From the NCBI GenBank assembly GCA_008671285.1, contig RPYR01000164.1, positions 1 through 37,030 on the forward strand: a stretch of DNA of 37,030 nucleotides, given 5' to 3'. The DNA comes from Collinsella aerofaciens (GTDB lineage Bacteria; Actinomycetota; Coriobacteriia; Coriobacteriales; Coriobacteriaceae). Shown here piece after piece: positions 7,742 to 14,718 of this stretch (its first letter is position 1; each line of letters opens with the position of its first letter). A model generated the notes under the pieces. That model had not been told where the DNA came from. It made no database searches and worked only from the letters and a program-made list of their open reading frames with translations. The translations under genes and the position numbers were made by a program.

Positions 7742-9313
7742 CTAGCCAAGTTTCCTCAGATAATGGAAGTCGCTCGCGTCATCGCCGGTGAACGCCCCGT
7801 GCAGCTCGTCGATAATGTCGGCGGTAGAAGTCATCTGCTGGTACATGTCGGCGCTTGTGACCCAGACGTTGCCGTTCTTTACGGCTTTGAACTGCGACAA
7901 TAGCGCGTTTTTGCCTACGAAGTCTTTCAAGGTGGCAACCGATTCGTCGATGGTGCCGTTGTAGACGATGATGTCGGCATCCTTCGCCGTCGCGTAGAAG
8001 CGCTCCATTTCGAGCGTTACTGACGAACCTGACGTCGACGCCGTCTGCGCGTCATCGAGCGCGTAGCTGCCGCCTGCAAGCTCGATCATCTGCGCCACGT
8101 AGTCGCCCGCCCGCCGCGTGACGGCGGCCCCGTTCGAGTTAATGTAGAAATACGCCACGGTTTTACCTGACGACGCAAGCCTCGACGTTTGCTCGACGCG
8201 GGCCTTCTGCTCGTTGAACAGGTGCGCGGCCTCGTCTTCCTTGTCGAACAGGACGCCGAAAAGCTTAATCCACTCGACGCGCCCGAGTGCTTCGGGCTCG
8301 CTCGACGACTGTTCGGTGAGCACGACGAGCCCGAGCTTCTGCAGCTTTTCCTTCACATCGGGCGTGTGGTTGATCATGGTGTTCTCGATGGCGAGCGTGC
8401 AGCCCGAGGCCGATATTCGCTCGTAGTCGGGCGCGCTGTACTTGCCGCCGTAGGCGATCGCCCCACTTTCGAGTGCGCTTTTGAAGCCCGCGACCGAGCA
8501 ATCGTCGGCCTTCGTGCCCGACATGAGGATGTTGTCGTTCGCATCGAGCGCGTCGACCAGGCACATCGTCGCCGACGACACGAGGTACACCTTGTTGGCG
8601 GGACGCCTTATGACCGCGATGTCGGAGCTCAACCCATCAGGTACCTTCGCATCTTGCGGTACCACGAGGAAGCGCTCCCCGTTCGAAATGCAGATAAGCC
8701 GCAGGCCGCCTTCGTACTCGTCGACAGTGAAGTGCTCGGCGTATTCAAGCTGAAGCGCCCCCGTCGGCTCCCAGCCGCAGCCCAAATCGGCGTTGTGGAA
8801 GTCGGCCGCGGCGCTTGAAGCCGTTCCCGCAGGGGAGCCGCCGCTTGCATCGTCGCCCGATTTCTCCTTCATGGTGGATGAGTCGAAGTGGAGCGTGTAG
8901 TCGATGGTGTGCGGCGTCGACATGGCGACGGTCTCGGCCGACACGGCGATGTCCTCGTCGAGCGTGACGGGTATCTCGAACGTGGAGTTGCCGCCGTCGT
9001 TTACGGGCGCGTAGTCCACGCCGTTGACGGTCATTTTGTCGTAGTTCGAACTCGACCAGGTGATGGTCGCGGTGTAGGTGTCGCCATCCTTCACAATTGT
9101 GGTGGGTGAGGCGATGCTTGCGCGCCCTGACCCGCCGGAGAGCGAGACGCTCACAGTGTATTCCTGAGAGCCTGCCGTGCCACCGGTCGCGTTCGGGCTC
9201 GCGCTGCACCCCGCGAAGGGAAGCGCGAACAGGGCGACGAGAACGCAGGCGATCGCGCGCACCGCGATGCTGCGACGCTTCCTGCTTTCCCCCTTGGGAA
9301 GAATCGACCGCAT
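7742..9313 (-). CDS. Substrate-binding lipoprotein: N-terminal NEAT-like module plus periplasmic-binding (BtuF/FecB) domain
   Basis: A 523-residue lipoprotein. A basic N-terminus and hydrophobic stretch end in the lipobox LPFAGC with Cys36. Residues about 50-145 form a beta-rich module (TVSVSLSGGSGRAS, then TATITWSSSNYDKM and PHTIDYTLHF) that resembles NEAT/iron-transport-associated domains. Residues about 190-505 match the helical-backbone binding-protein fold (VEWIKLFGVLFDKEDEAAHL; DIIVYNGTIDE; WVTSADMYQQ). It would deliver ligand to the FecCD-type permease encoded next. At 523 residues it is much longer than BtuF/FecB (about 270-330) because of the added module. Its ATG lies 4 bases after the stop of the small lipoprotein gene. 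The ligand is unknown; the riboswitch and CbiK neighbour favour a corrinoid, cobalt complex or other tetrapyrrole. Confidence 0.87.
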   Translation of the reverse strand: MRSILPKGESRKRRSIAVRAIACVLVALFALPFAGCSASPNATGGTAGSQEYTVSVSLSGGSGRASIASPTTIVKDGDTYTATITWSSSNYDKMTVNGVDYAPVNDGGNSTFEIPVTLDEDIAVSAETVAMSTPHTIDYTLHFDSSTMKEKSGDDASGGSPAGTASSAAADFHNADLGCGWEPTGALQLEYAEHFTVDEYEGGLRLICISNGERFLVVPQDAKVPDGLSSDIAVIRRPANKVYLVSSATMCLVDALDANDNILMSGTKADDCSVAGFKSALESGAIAYGGKYSAPDYERISASGCTLAIENTMINHTPDVKEKLQKLGLVVLTEQSSSEPEALGRVEWIKLFGVLFDKEDEAAHLFNEQKARVEQTSRLASSGKTVAYFYINSNGAAVTRRAGDYVAQMIELAGGSYALDDAQTASTSGSSVTLEMERFYATAKDADIIVYNGTIDESVATLKDFVGKNALLSQFKAVKNGNVWVTSADMYQQMTSTADIIDELHGAFTGDDASDFHYLRKLG

Positions 9314-9317
9314 GGCG

Positions 9318-9851
9318 TTACTTCAGTGCGTCGGCGCGCAGATCGACGCCGGCGGATTCGAACACGAGCGTGCGGTCGTACCACTGCTCTTTTCTAATAC
9401 TCCACGCGGCGCAGGCGGTGTCCTCGTCGAGCGCTTCAACGGGCACGTCGTAGGTGTACTTGCCTTCCGCGTTTTCCACATAGGGGATGAAGTCGGCCTC
9501 GCTCGCGGCGGCAGCCTCGTCGCCCGTGCCCATGAAGAGCTTGCCGTAGCCCGTGCCGGAAAGCGTCATCACGCAGTGCATGGAGCCGTTTTCCACGATG
9601 AGCTGGGCGTCCACAATCCTGAACATGTTCGAGCTGGAATCTACGGTGATCGGATAGGTGCCGTCGGCCACCTTGTCGGCGGTGATGGGGGCAGCGCTTG
9701 CGCCCTCGTGCGCATCGGCCGCCTGTTCGGTTTTTTCCTGGGAATCGGCATCGCTTGCCTTTGCGCTGTCGATTGAATTTCCGCCGCAGCCGGCGAGCGA
9801 GAACGCGAAAAGCGCCGCCGACAGGGCGAAGGCGAGGGTTTTCTTCAACAT
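9318..9851 (-). CDS. Small lipoprotein, possible NEAT-like ligand-binding protein
   Basis: A 177-residue protein with a clear lipoprotein signal (MLKKTLAFALSAALFAF then LAGC, Cys22), an Asp/Glu/Ala-rich linker (about 25-60) and one beta-rich domain. The domain has DGTYPITVDSSSNMF, AQLIVENGSMHCVMTLSGTG and a late YTYDVPVEAL. Its layout parallels the N-terminal module of the adjacent binding protein, so both may bind the same ligand outside the membrane. The start at 9851 has AAGGAA about 8 bases upstream; longer frames to 9950 would lack a signal peptide at the N-terminus. I do not recognise a named family with certainty; NEAT-like is an inference from motif spacing. Confidence 0.82.
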   Translation of the reverse strand: MLKKTLAFALSAALFAFSLAGCGGNSIDSAKASDADSQEKTEQAADAHEGASAAPITADKVADGTYPITVDSSSNMFRIVDAQLIVENGSMHCVMTLSGTGYGKLFMGTGDEAAAASEADFIPYVENAEGKYTYDVPVEALDEDTACAAWSIRKEQWYDRTLVFESAGVDLRADALK

Positions 9852-9877
9852 GGAGGGGTTCCTTTCAATCGCTTCGA

Positions 9878-9985
9878 CCGCCCGCGCCGTGCTGTGGGCG
9901 GGCGGGATGCGAATGCAACGGGCATGCGCCGTCAGTCGGGGAAGGCACATGCCCGTTGCACGGGGACGCGATCGGCGCCCCCGTG
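9878..9985 (-). other. Three consecutive hairpins between cbiK and the small lipoprotein gene
   Basis: The 144-base gap holds three perfect stems: 8 bp (9878-9885 with 9898-9905), 13 bp (9914-9926 with 9948-9960, TGCAACGGGCATG arms) and 7 bp (9959-9965 with 9979-9985). None is followed on the minus strand by a clear U-run. They look like mRNA-stabilising or processing structures between the chelatase and transporter parts of one transcript, or a weak attenuator. Confidence 0.6.
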
Positions 9986-9995
9986 CGCGGCGAGT

Positions 9996-10922
9996 TTACA
10001 GCTTGGCGATGGCGTCGTCCACGTGTGAGACGTAGATGTCGTCGACCGCGACGTTCTGTCCCAGACCCTGGAGCAGGCACGTCACTTCGAAGCCGGCGGC
10101 CACGAACTTCGCAGCCCAGCTGTCGGGGTCGGTCTCGTCTGCCATGTCGTTGTTCGCGTGGTCGCCCGCGACCACCATGAACGGCGCGAGCACGGCCTTC
10201 TTGTAGCCTGCGGCGCTCGCGGCGGCGATAACATCCTCGCAGGTCGGTTCAGCCTCGACGGTGCCGACGAAGAACTGCGTCAAGCCCTCGTTCTTGAACA
10301 CTTCCTGCATCTTGGCATAGTCGGCGTTGGAATCGGCTTCGGTGCCGTGGCCCATGAGGCACAGCGCCGTCTTGCCGTCGTCGAAGGACGCCATGTTCTC
10401 CTTAATGGCTGCGGCCACCTTCTTGTAGTCGTCGTCGGAGGTGAGCAGCGGGTCGCCGAGCGAGATTTTGTCGAACTTGTCGGCGTACTTGTCGAGCTCG
10501 TCTTTCACGTCGGTGTATTCCAGGCCACCCATGAGATGCGTCGGCTGCACGACGATTTCCTTCACGCCGTCTTCCACGCAGCGGTCGAGCGCCTCGGTCA
10601 TGTTGTCGATCGTGATGCCGTCGCGCTTCTTCAGCTTGTCGATGATGATCTGCGCGGTGAAGGCGCGGCGGATGTCGTAGTCCTGCCAGTACTTCTCGCG
10701 GATAGCGTCTTCGATGGCGCCGATGGTAATGTGGCGCGAGTCGTTGTAGCTCGTGCCGAAGCTCGTGACGAGGATGACCGGCTTCACGGCCTTCTCCTTT
10801 TCGCTCGATTTCTCGGAACTCGCGGAGGTGCTGGAGCAGCCCGCGAGCGCGAATCCGGCGAGCGCGACGGCTCCGGTTGCTGCGGCGCCCATGAAGCCGC
10901 GGCGTGACATCTGGTCGGACAT
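9996..10922 (-). CDS. cbiK: Exported CbiK-type cobaltochelatase (Tat/lipoprotein signal)
   Basis: A 308-residue CbiK-family class II chelatase, which in cobalamin synthesis inserts cobalt into sirohydrochlorin. The core shows VILVTSFGTSYNDSR, QPTHLMGG, LMGHGTEADSN and VVAGDHANNDM; the histidines in QPTHL and GDHANND are the expected metal/catalytic ones. Unlike cytosolic CbiK, it begins MSDQMSRRGFMG, a twin-arginine motif (Arg7-Arg8), followed by a hydrophobic segment and lipobox ALAGC (Cys29), so it is predicted to be exported, possibly folded, and lipid-anchored. A periplasmic CbiK paralog is known in Desulfovibrio. The start at 10922 has AAAGGAAA just upstream. It is the first gene downstream of a cobalamin riboswitch and precedes two lipoproteins and an importer. 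The substrate outside the cell (cobalt, iron or another tetrapyrrole) is open. Confidence 0.92.
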   Translation of the reverse strand: MSDQMSRRGFMGAAATGAVALAGFALAGCSSTSASSEKSSEKEKAVKPVILVTSFGTSYNDSRHITIGAIEDAIREKYWQDYDIRRAFTAQIIIDKLKKRDGITIDNMTEALDRCVEDGVKEIVVQPTHLMGGLEYTDVKDELDKYADKFDKISLGDPLLTSDDDYKKVAAAIKENMASFDDGKTALCLMGHGTEADSNADYAKMQEVFKNEGLTQFFVGTVEAEPTCEDVIAAASAAGYKKAVLAPFMVVAGDHANNDMADETDPDSWAAKFVAAGFEVTCLLQGLGQNVAVDDIYVSHVDDAIAKL

Positions 10923-10993
10923 GGTTTTTCCTTTCCTCGGTTTGCCGGTCCCCCGGCGACAGTTGCTTGTCGGCACAAGCGAAAGAAAAGCGC

Positions 10994-11037
10994 ACCCCTC
11001 GGGGTTCACAAGGAGCTAACGCCACGGCGATGCCGTG
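10994..11037 (-). promoter_or_regulatory. Candidate riboswitch expression platform (two hairpins)
   Basis: Downstream of the aptamer on the minus strand are CACGGC/GCCGTG (11023-11028 with 11032-11037, 3-base loop) and then ACCCC/GGGGT (10994-10998 with 11001-11005), the latter followed on the minus strand by GCGCTTTTCTTTC. The second could be an intrinsic terminator used by the riboswitch. The U-run is imperfect, so control at the ribosome-binding site of cbiK is the alternative. Confidence 0.45.
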
Positions 11038-11165
11038 AGGAAAAGGCGAAGCAGTCTGGCTTGGGGCGCGAGGCGGTTCGCCCGCGCGTCCTATACAGTA
11101 ATGTCCCTTGCCCAGGATTCCCACCTGGTTCCCTCCGCAAGCCAGCGCGGGCTGTGCGGGCGCCG
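11030..11165 (-). ncRNA. Cobalamin riboswitch upstream of cbiK
   Basis: On the minus strand the order of conserved elements is GGGAACCAGGTGGGAATCC (P3/P4 region, about 11134-11116), ACTGTATAG (near 11098-11090), and the B12-box-like AAGCCAGACTGC (11062-11051). CTGGCTTG at 11145-11138 is perfectly complementary to CAAGCCAG at 11063-11056, closing the aptamer. It lies directly upstream of, and in the same orientation as, cbiK and the importer genes, so it should lower their expression when cobalamin is abundant. The segment before ACTG (GGGACATT) departs from the usual CCCGC, so the core is a variant. Boundaries are approximate. Confidence 0.85.
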
Positions 11166-11380
11166 CGCCGGTCATTTCCTTTTATCCGATTGTCATATGC
11201 TCGTTGCCGAAACTTTTACTATGATAGTGGGCACTTGTGAACGTGTCAAAGCCCAGGGCGGGCGGCATTGCGCCTCCTGCCTGCGTATTTGCGCCCATTG
11301 CTGCCGCAGGCGCCGTGTTTTGCCCGCTGCGCGAATGGCGGCGTAAACGGTTGCGATGAGAAACGGGAAGGAAGGCTCGG
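11166..11380. other. Divergent intergenic region and leader of the plus-strand cobalamin operon
   Basis: With the riboswitch this completes a gap of more than 450 bases between divergent operons. Both promoters must lie here, but I see no convincing -35/-10 pair for either; ACTATGATAGT (11218-11228) is a short palindrome containing a -10-like TATGAT. The plus-strand leader can form alternative, mutually exclusive stems: 11262-11267 with 11302-11307, or 11279-11285 with 11305-11311; 11258-11263 can also pair with 11322-11327. No cobalamin riboswitch was found on the plus strand. Confidence 0.5.
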
Positions 11381-12172
11381 ATGATTCATATCGTTGGCGC
11401 AGGCTCGGGCGCCGCCGACCTTATCACGCTGCGCGGGGCGCGCCTTCTGCGCGCGGCCGACGTGGTCGTTTGGGCGGGGAGCCTTGTGAACCCCGAGCTG
11501 CTCGCTGAGTGCAAGGAATCCTGCGTCGTCTACGACAGCGCGCACATGACCTTGGAGGAAGTGCTCGACGTGATATGCGCGGCGGATGCACGGGGCGAGG
11601 AAGTGGTGCGCCTGCACACGGGCGACCCGTGCCTGTACGGCGCCATCCAGGAGCAGATGGACGCGCTCGACGCGCGCGGCGTGGACTACGAGGTGGTGCC
11701 CGGCGTGTCGAGCTTTTGCGGTGCCGCGGCGGCGCTTCGCCAGGAATACACGCTGCCGGGAATCAGCCAGTCGGTCGTGATCACGCGGCTTTCCGGGCGC
11801 ACCCCCATGCCCGCGGGCGAGGGCATGCGCACCATGGCGGAAAGCGGCTCGACTATGGTCATCTTCCTGAGCTCGGGTATGCTCGCCGAGCTTTCCGCCG
11901 AGCTTTTGGCCGCGGGCCGCAGCTCCGATGAGCCGGCGGCGCTCGTGTACAAGGCGACCTGGCCTGAGGAGCGCGTGGTGCGCTGCACAGTGGGCACGCT
12001 CGCCGATGCGGGCGCGCGAGAGGGCATCGACCGCACGGCGCTCGTGGTGGTGGGCCGCGTGCTCGGAGCTCGCGGCGGGCTTGCGCACGACGGTGCGCAA
12101 GCGAGGTCGTACGAGCGCAGCAAGCTTTACGACCCTTCGTTTGCCACGGGGTATCGGAAGGCGAGTAGCTAG
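11381..12172 (+). CDS. cbiF: Cobalt-precorrin-4 C11-methyltransferase
   Basis: A 263-residue SAM-dependent tetrapyrrole methylase that methylates C11 in the anaerobic cobalamin pathway. IHIVGAGSGAADLITLRGARLL and the following VVVWAGSLVNPELL are diagnostic for CbiF/CobM, and RLHTGDPCLYGA is the SAM-binding GDP loop; EVVPGVSSF is also conserved. The C-terminus carries about 20 extra residues (SYERSKLYDPSF) usual in this subfamily. The start has GGAAGGAAGG just upstream. It is the first gene of the 17-gene plus-strand operon. Confidence 0.95.
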   Translation: MIHIVGAGSGAADLITLRGARLLRAADVVVWAGSLVNPELLAECKESCVVYDSAHMTLEEVLDVICAADARGEEVVRLHTGDPCLYGAIQEQMDALDARGVDYEVVPGVSSFCGAAAALRQEYTLPGISQSVVITRLSGRTPMPAGEGMRTMAESGSTMVIFLSSGMLAELSAELLAAGRSSDEPAALVYKATWPEERVVRCTVGTLADAGAREGIDRTALVVVGRVLGARGGLAHDGAQARSYERSKLYDPSFATGYRKASS

Positions 12173-12173
12173 C

Positions 12174-13358
12174 GTGGCCTTCGAGCACTACATATATACC
12201 GGGACGACCCGCCTGCGCTGCGGCTACACCACGGGGAGCTGCGCCGCGCTCGCGGCGAAGGCGGCCTGCGAGATGCTCTTGTCACGAAAGCCCGTCGGCC
12301 GCGTGTCGGTCGTCACCCCCGGCGGGCTGCCCGTCGAGACGGATGTGGTCGACGCATGCATCGGCGAGGGGTGCGCCCAGTGCGCCGTGCGAAAGGACGC
12401 AGGCGACGATGCCGATGTGACCGACGGCGTGCTCGTGTACGCGCGCGTGGAACATGCGGGGTCGGGCACGGGTGCTGCGGGCAGCAAGGACGTGCCCGCG
12501 CGCGAATCGGAAGTTTCCGTCGATGGCGGCGTGGGCGTGGGGCGCGTGACGTTGCCCGGGCTCGAGCAGCCGGTGGGGGCGGCCGCCATCAACGCGACGC
12601 CGCGCGCGATGATTACTTCGGCGGTGCGTGAGGTGTGCGCCGCGCACGGCTTTTCTGGAAACATTGCTGTGACGATTTCGGTACCCGAGGGTGTTGCCCT
12701 TGCCGAAAAGACCTTCAACCCGCACCTGGGGATAGAGGACGGCATCTCCATCCTCGGCACGACGGGCATCGTCGAGCCGCGCAGCCTCGCTGCCTTGCGC
12801 GACAGCATCGAGCTCGAGATCCGGCAGCATGCGGCTATGGGGCGGCGCGGAGTCGTGCTCACGCCCGGCAACTATGGCGCGCAGTTCATCTCGGGGCATT
12901 TCCACCTAAACGGTGCGCCGGTGGTCTTCATCTCCAACTTTGTGGGCGATGCGATTGATTGCTGCGTTCGCGAGGGATTCACCAATGTCCTTCTTGTGGG
13001 ACACATCGGCAAGTTGGTGAAGGTCGCGGGCGGCATCATGGACACCCATTCGCGTACCGCCGACTGCCGCGCGGAGATTCTGGCCGCCCACGCGGCCATG
13101 GCCGGCGCGGGCGCGAAGACCGTGCGCGAGATCATGACGTCCGTCACGACCACGGTGGCGCTCGAGGTAATCGAGGCCGCCGGCGTGGGGGACGCTGCGC
13201 GCGCCTCGCTCGCTGCGGCAATCGAGGACAGGTTGCGCCGCCGCGCGGCGGGCGCATGCGACATCGCCGCGGTCGTGTTCGACGCCGAGCGCCGCGAGCT
13301 TTTCCGCACGTCGGGCGCCGAAGCAGTTATCGGGGAATTGGGGGCGACGTATGAGTAA
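12174..13358 (+). CDS. cbiD: Cobalt-precorrin-5B C1-methyltransferase
   Basis: A 394-residue enzyme that methylates C1 of cobalt-precorrin-5B. The N-terminal LRCGYTTGSCAALAAKAA motif is the family hallmark, followed by GRVTLPGLEQPVGAAAINATPR and later LTPGNYGAQFI and LLVGHIGKLVKVAGGIMDTHSR. It starts with GTG at 12174, one base after the cbiF stop; the frame is open far upstream, but that part overlaps cbiF and lacks family similarity. The 3' end overlaps the next small gene by 8 bases. Confidence 0.95.
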   Translation: MAFEHYIYTGTTRLRCGYTTGSCAALAAKAACEMLLSRKPVGRVSVVTPGGLPVETDVVDACIGEGCAQCAVRKDAGDDADVTDGVLVYARVEHAGSGTGAAGSKDVPARESEVSVDGGVGVGRVTLPGLEQPVGAAAINATPRAMITSAVREVCAAHGFSGNIAVTISVPEGVALAEKTFNPHLGIEDGISILGTTGIVEPRSLAALRDSIELEIRQHAAMGRRGVVLTPGNYGAQFISGHFHLNGAPVVFISNFVGDAIDCCVREGFTNVLLVGHIGKLVKVAGGIMDTHSRTADCRAEILAAHAAMAGAGAKTVREIMTSVTTTVALEVIEAAGVGDAARASLAAAIEDRLRRRAAGACDIAAVVFDAERRELFRTSGAEAVIGELGATYE

Positions 13359-13584
13359 AGGCGTGCTGTATGGGGTGGGCCGCGCAATCGGCTGGCCAGG
13401 GACGAAGGTGGCTATGAAGGCGCGCCGCTCGCTTGCGGACACGAAGCGCATCCTTCGCGAGGAGGGCACCTTCGACGGTGCCGAGCTCGTAGAGGACTGT
13501 GGGCTTCCGGGCGAGCGCATGTACCGCTTGCTCGACGATGTGCCCGATCGGGGCAGCTACTTCTCAACGATGGTGGTGCGCTAG
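13351..13584 (+). CDS. Unknown 77-residue protein inside the cobalamin operon
   Basis: I do not recognise this family. The gene starts with an ATG overlapping the end of cbiD by 8 bases and its TAG is followed immediately by the cbiG ATG, so translation is probably coupled on both sides. The product is soluble-looking with a basic N-terminal half (MKARRSLADTKRILREEG) and an acidic middle (FDGAELVEDCGLPGERMYRLLDD). It has one Cys and no transmembrane segment or signal. Its base composition matches its neighbours. The exact fit between two pathway genes argues that it is real. A role next to CbiD/CbiG (ring contraction and C1 methylation) is only positional inference. Confidence 0.7.
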   Translation: MSKGVLYGVGRAIGWPGTKVAMKARRSLADTKRILREEGTFDGAELVEDCGLPGERMYRLLDDVPDRGSYFSTMVVR

Positions 13585-14718
13585 ATGAGGGTTTCCTGCA
13601 TAGCGTTCACTGAGAGGGGGTATGCGTTGGCGGAGCGCACCGCACGCGCGCTTTCCGATTGCGCGCAGACAGGTGAAGATGACCCTGGCTGGGACGTTTC
13701 CGTTTCGCGCGGGTTCGGCGAGGGGAAGGCCGACCTGCGCGCATGGACGGCGCTCGCGTGGGAAGCGTCGGACGCGCTTCTGTTCGTGGGCGCGGCGGGC
13801 ATCGCCGTGCGGGCGATCGCGCCGCATGTCGCCTCGAAGGCAACCGATTCTGCGGTTGTGGTGATCGACGAGGCGGGGTGCTTTGCCGTCCCGCTTTTGT
13901 CGGGGCATTTGGGCGGTGCGAACGAGCTTGCGCAAACTGTGGCACGCGCGGCAGGGGCCATCCCCGTCATCACCACGGCGACCGACGTCCGCGGCGTGTG
14001 GGCGGTGGATACGTGGGCGCGCTGTGCGGGGCTCGCCGTTTCGAATCCCGAGGCCATCAAGCGAGTGTCGGCGCGGCTGCTTTCGGGCGGGCGCGTGACG
14101 CTCTATTCCGACATGCCGATTTCGGGACAGCTGCCTGAGGGGGTTGACATTGCGTCCGACCGCGCTCGGGCCGATATCGTCGTATCGCCGTTCGCTGACG
14201 CGAATGCAGGTGCGCCCGTTCGCGCGGCGGAGACAACGGGCGAGGTCGTGCCCGTCGGTGAGACGGGGAAGCCGGCGGGCGTGCGGGCGCAGGCGCCTGC
14301 GCCCGAGCCGCTTCGCCTTGTCGTGCCCTGCATCGTTGCGGGCATAGGGTGCCGTCGCGGTGCGTGCGCCGAAGCGATCGAGGAGGCGTTTCTTCTCGCG
14401 TGCGGGCAGGCGGGTATCTCGCCTTCGGCCGTGCGCGAGGCGGCGACGATCGACGTGAAGGCGCACGAGGAGGGTCTGCTCGCCTTCTGTCGCGCGCGCA
14501 ATATCCCGCTTGCGACGTATTCCGCAGAGGAGTTGTCGCAGGTCGAAGGCAGCGTTTCGCCATCTGATTTCGTGTGCGCGACGGTGGGAGTCGACAACGT
14601 GTGCGAGCGCGCGGCGCTCGCGGACGGGGGCAAACTTATCTTCCCGAAGCTCGCTCACGGCGGCGTGACCGTCGCGTTTTCCAAGGTAACTATCGAACTT
14701 TCGTTTAAGGAGCGGTGA
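13585..14718 (+). CDS. cbiG: Cobalt-precorrin-5A hydrolase
   Basis: A 377-residue enzyme that opens the delta-lactone of cobalt-precorrin-5A and releases the C2 unit (acetaldehyde). The N-terminal part contains LFVGAAGIAVRAIAP and the conserved PLLSGHLGGANELA; the C-terminal domain starts at about residue 255 with VAGIGCRRG and continues with ATIDVKAHEEGL. Between them is an Ala/Pro/Gly-rich linker (about 210-245) that appears species-specific. The start follows the previous stop with no gap, and the last codon overlaps the cbiH start. Confidence 0.94.
   Translation: MRVSCIAFTERGYALAERTARALSDCAQTGEDDPGWDVSVSRGFGEGKADLRAWTALAWEASDALLFVGAAGIAVRAIAPHVASKATDSAVVVIDEAGCFAVPLLSGHLGGANELAQTVARAAGAIPVITTATDVRGVWAVDTWARCAGLAVSNPEAIKRVSARLLSGGRVTLYSDMPISGQLPEGVDIASDRARADIVVSPFADANAGAPVRAAETTGEVVPVGETGKPAGVRAQAPAPEPLRLVVPCIVAGIGCRRGACAEAIEEAFLLACGQAGISPSAVREAATIDVKAHEEGLLAFCRARNIPLATYSAEELSQVEGSVSPSDFVCATVGVDNVCERAALADGGKLIFPKLAHGGVTVAFSKVTIELSFKER

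Noticed and set aside
9318..9950. Longer form of the small lipoprotein starting at 9950
   Set aside because: It would bury the signal peptide behind 33 residues translated from the hairpin region; the start at 9851 has a good ribosome-binding site.
11166..11380. A second cobalamin riboswitch on the plus strand before cbiF
   Set aside because: No B12-box-like or GGTG..AATCC element is present on this strand; only simple alternative stems are seen.
11928..12173. Upstream extension of the cbiD frame
   Set aside because: It overlaps cbiF in another frame and lacks similarity; the GTG at 12174 gives a canonical CbiD N-terminus.
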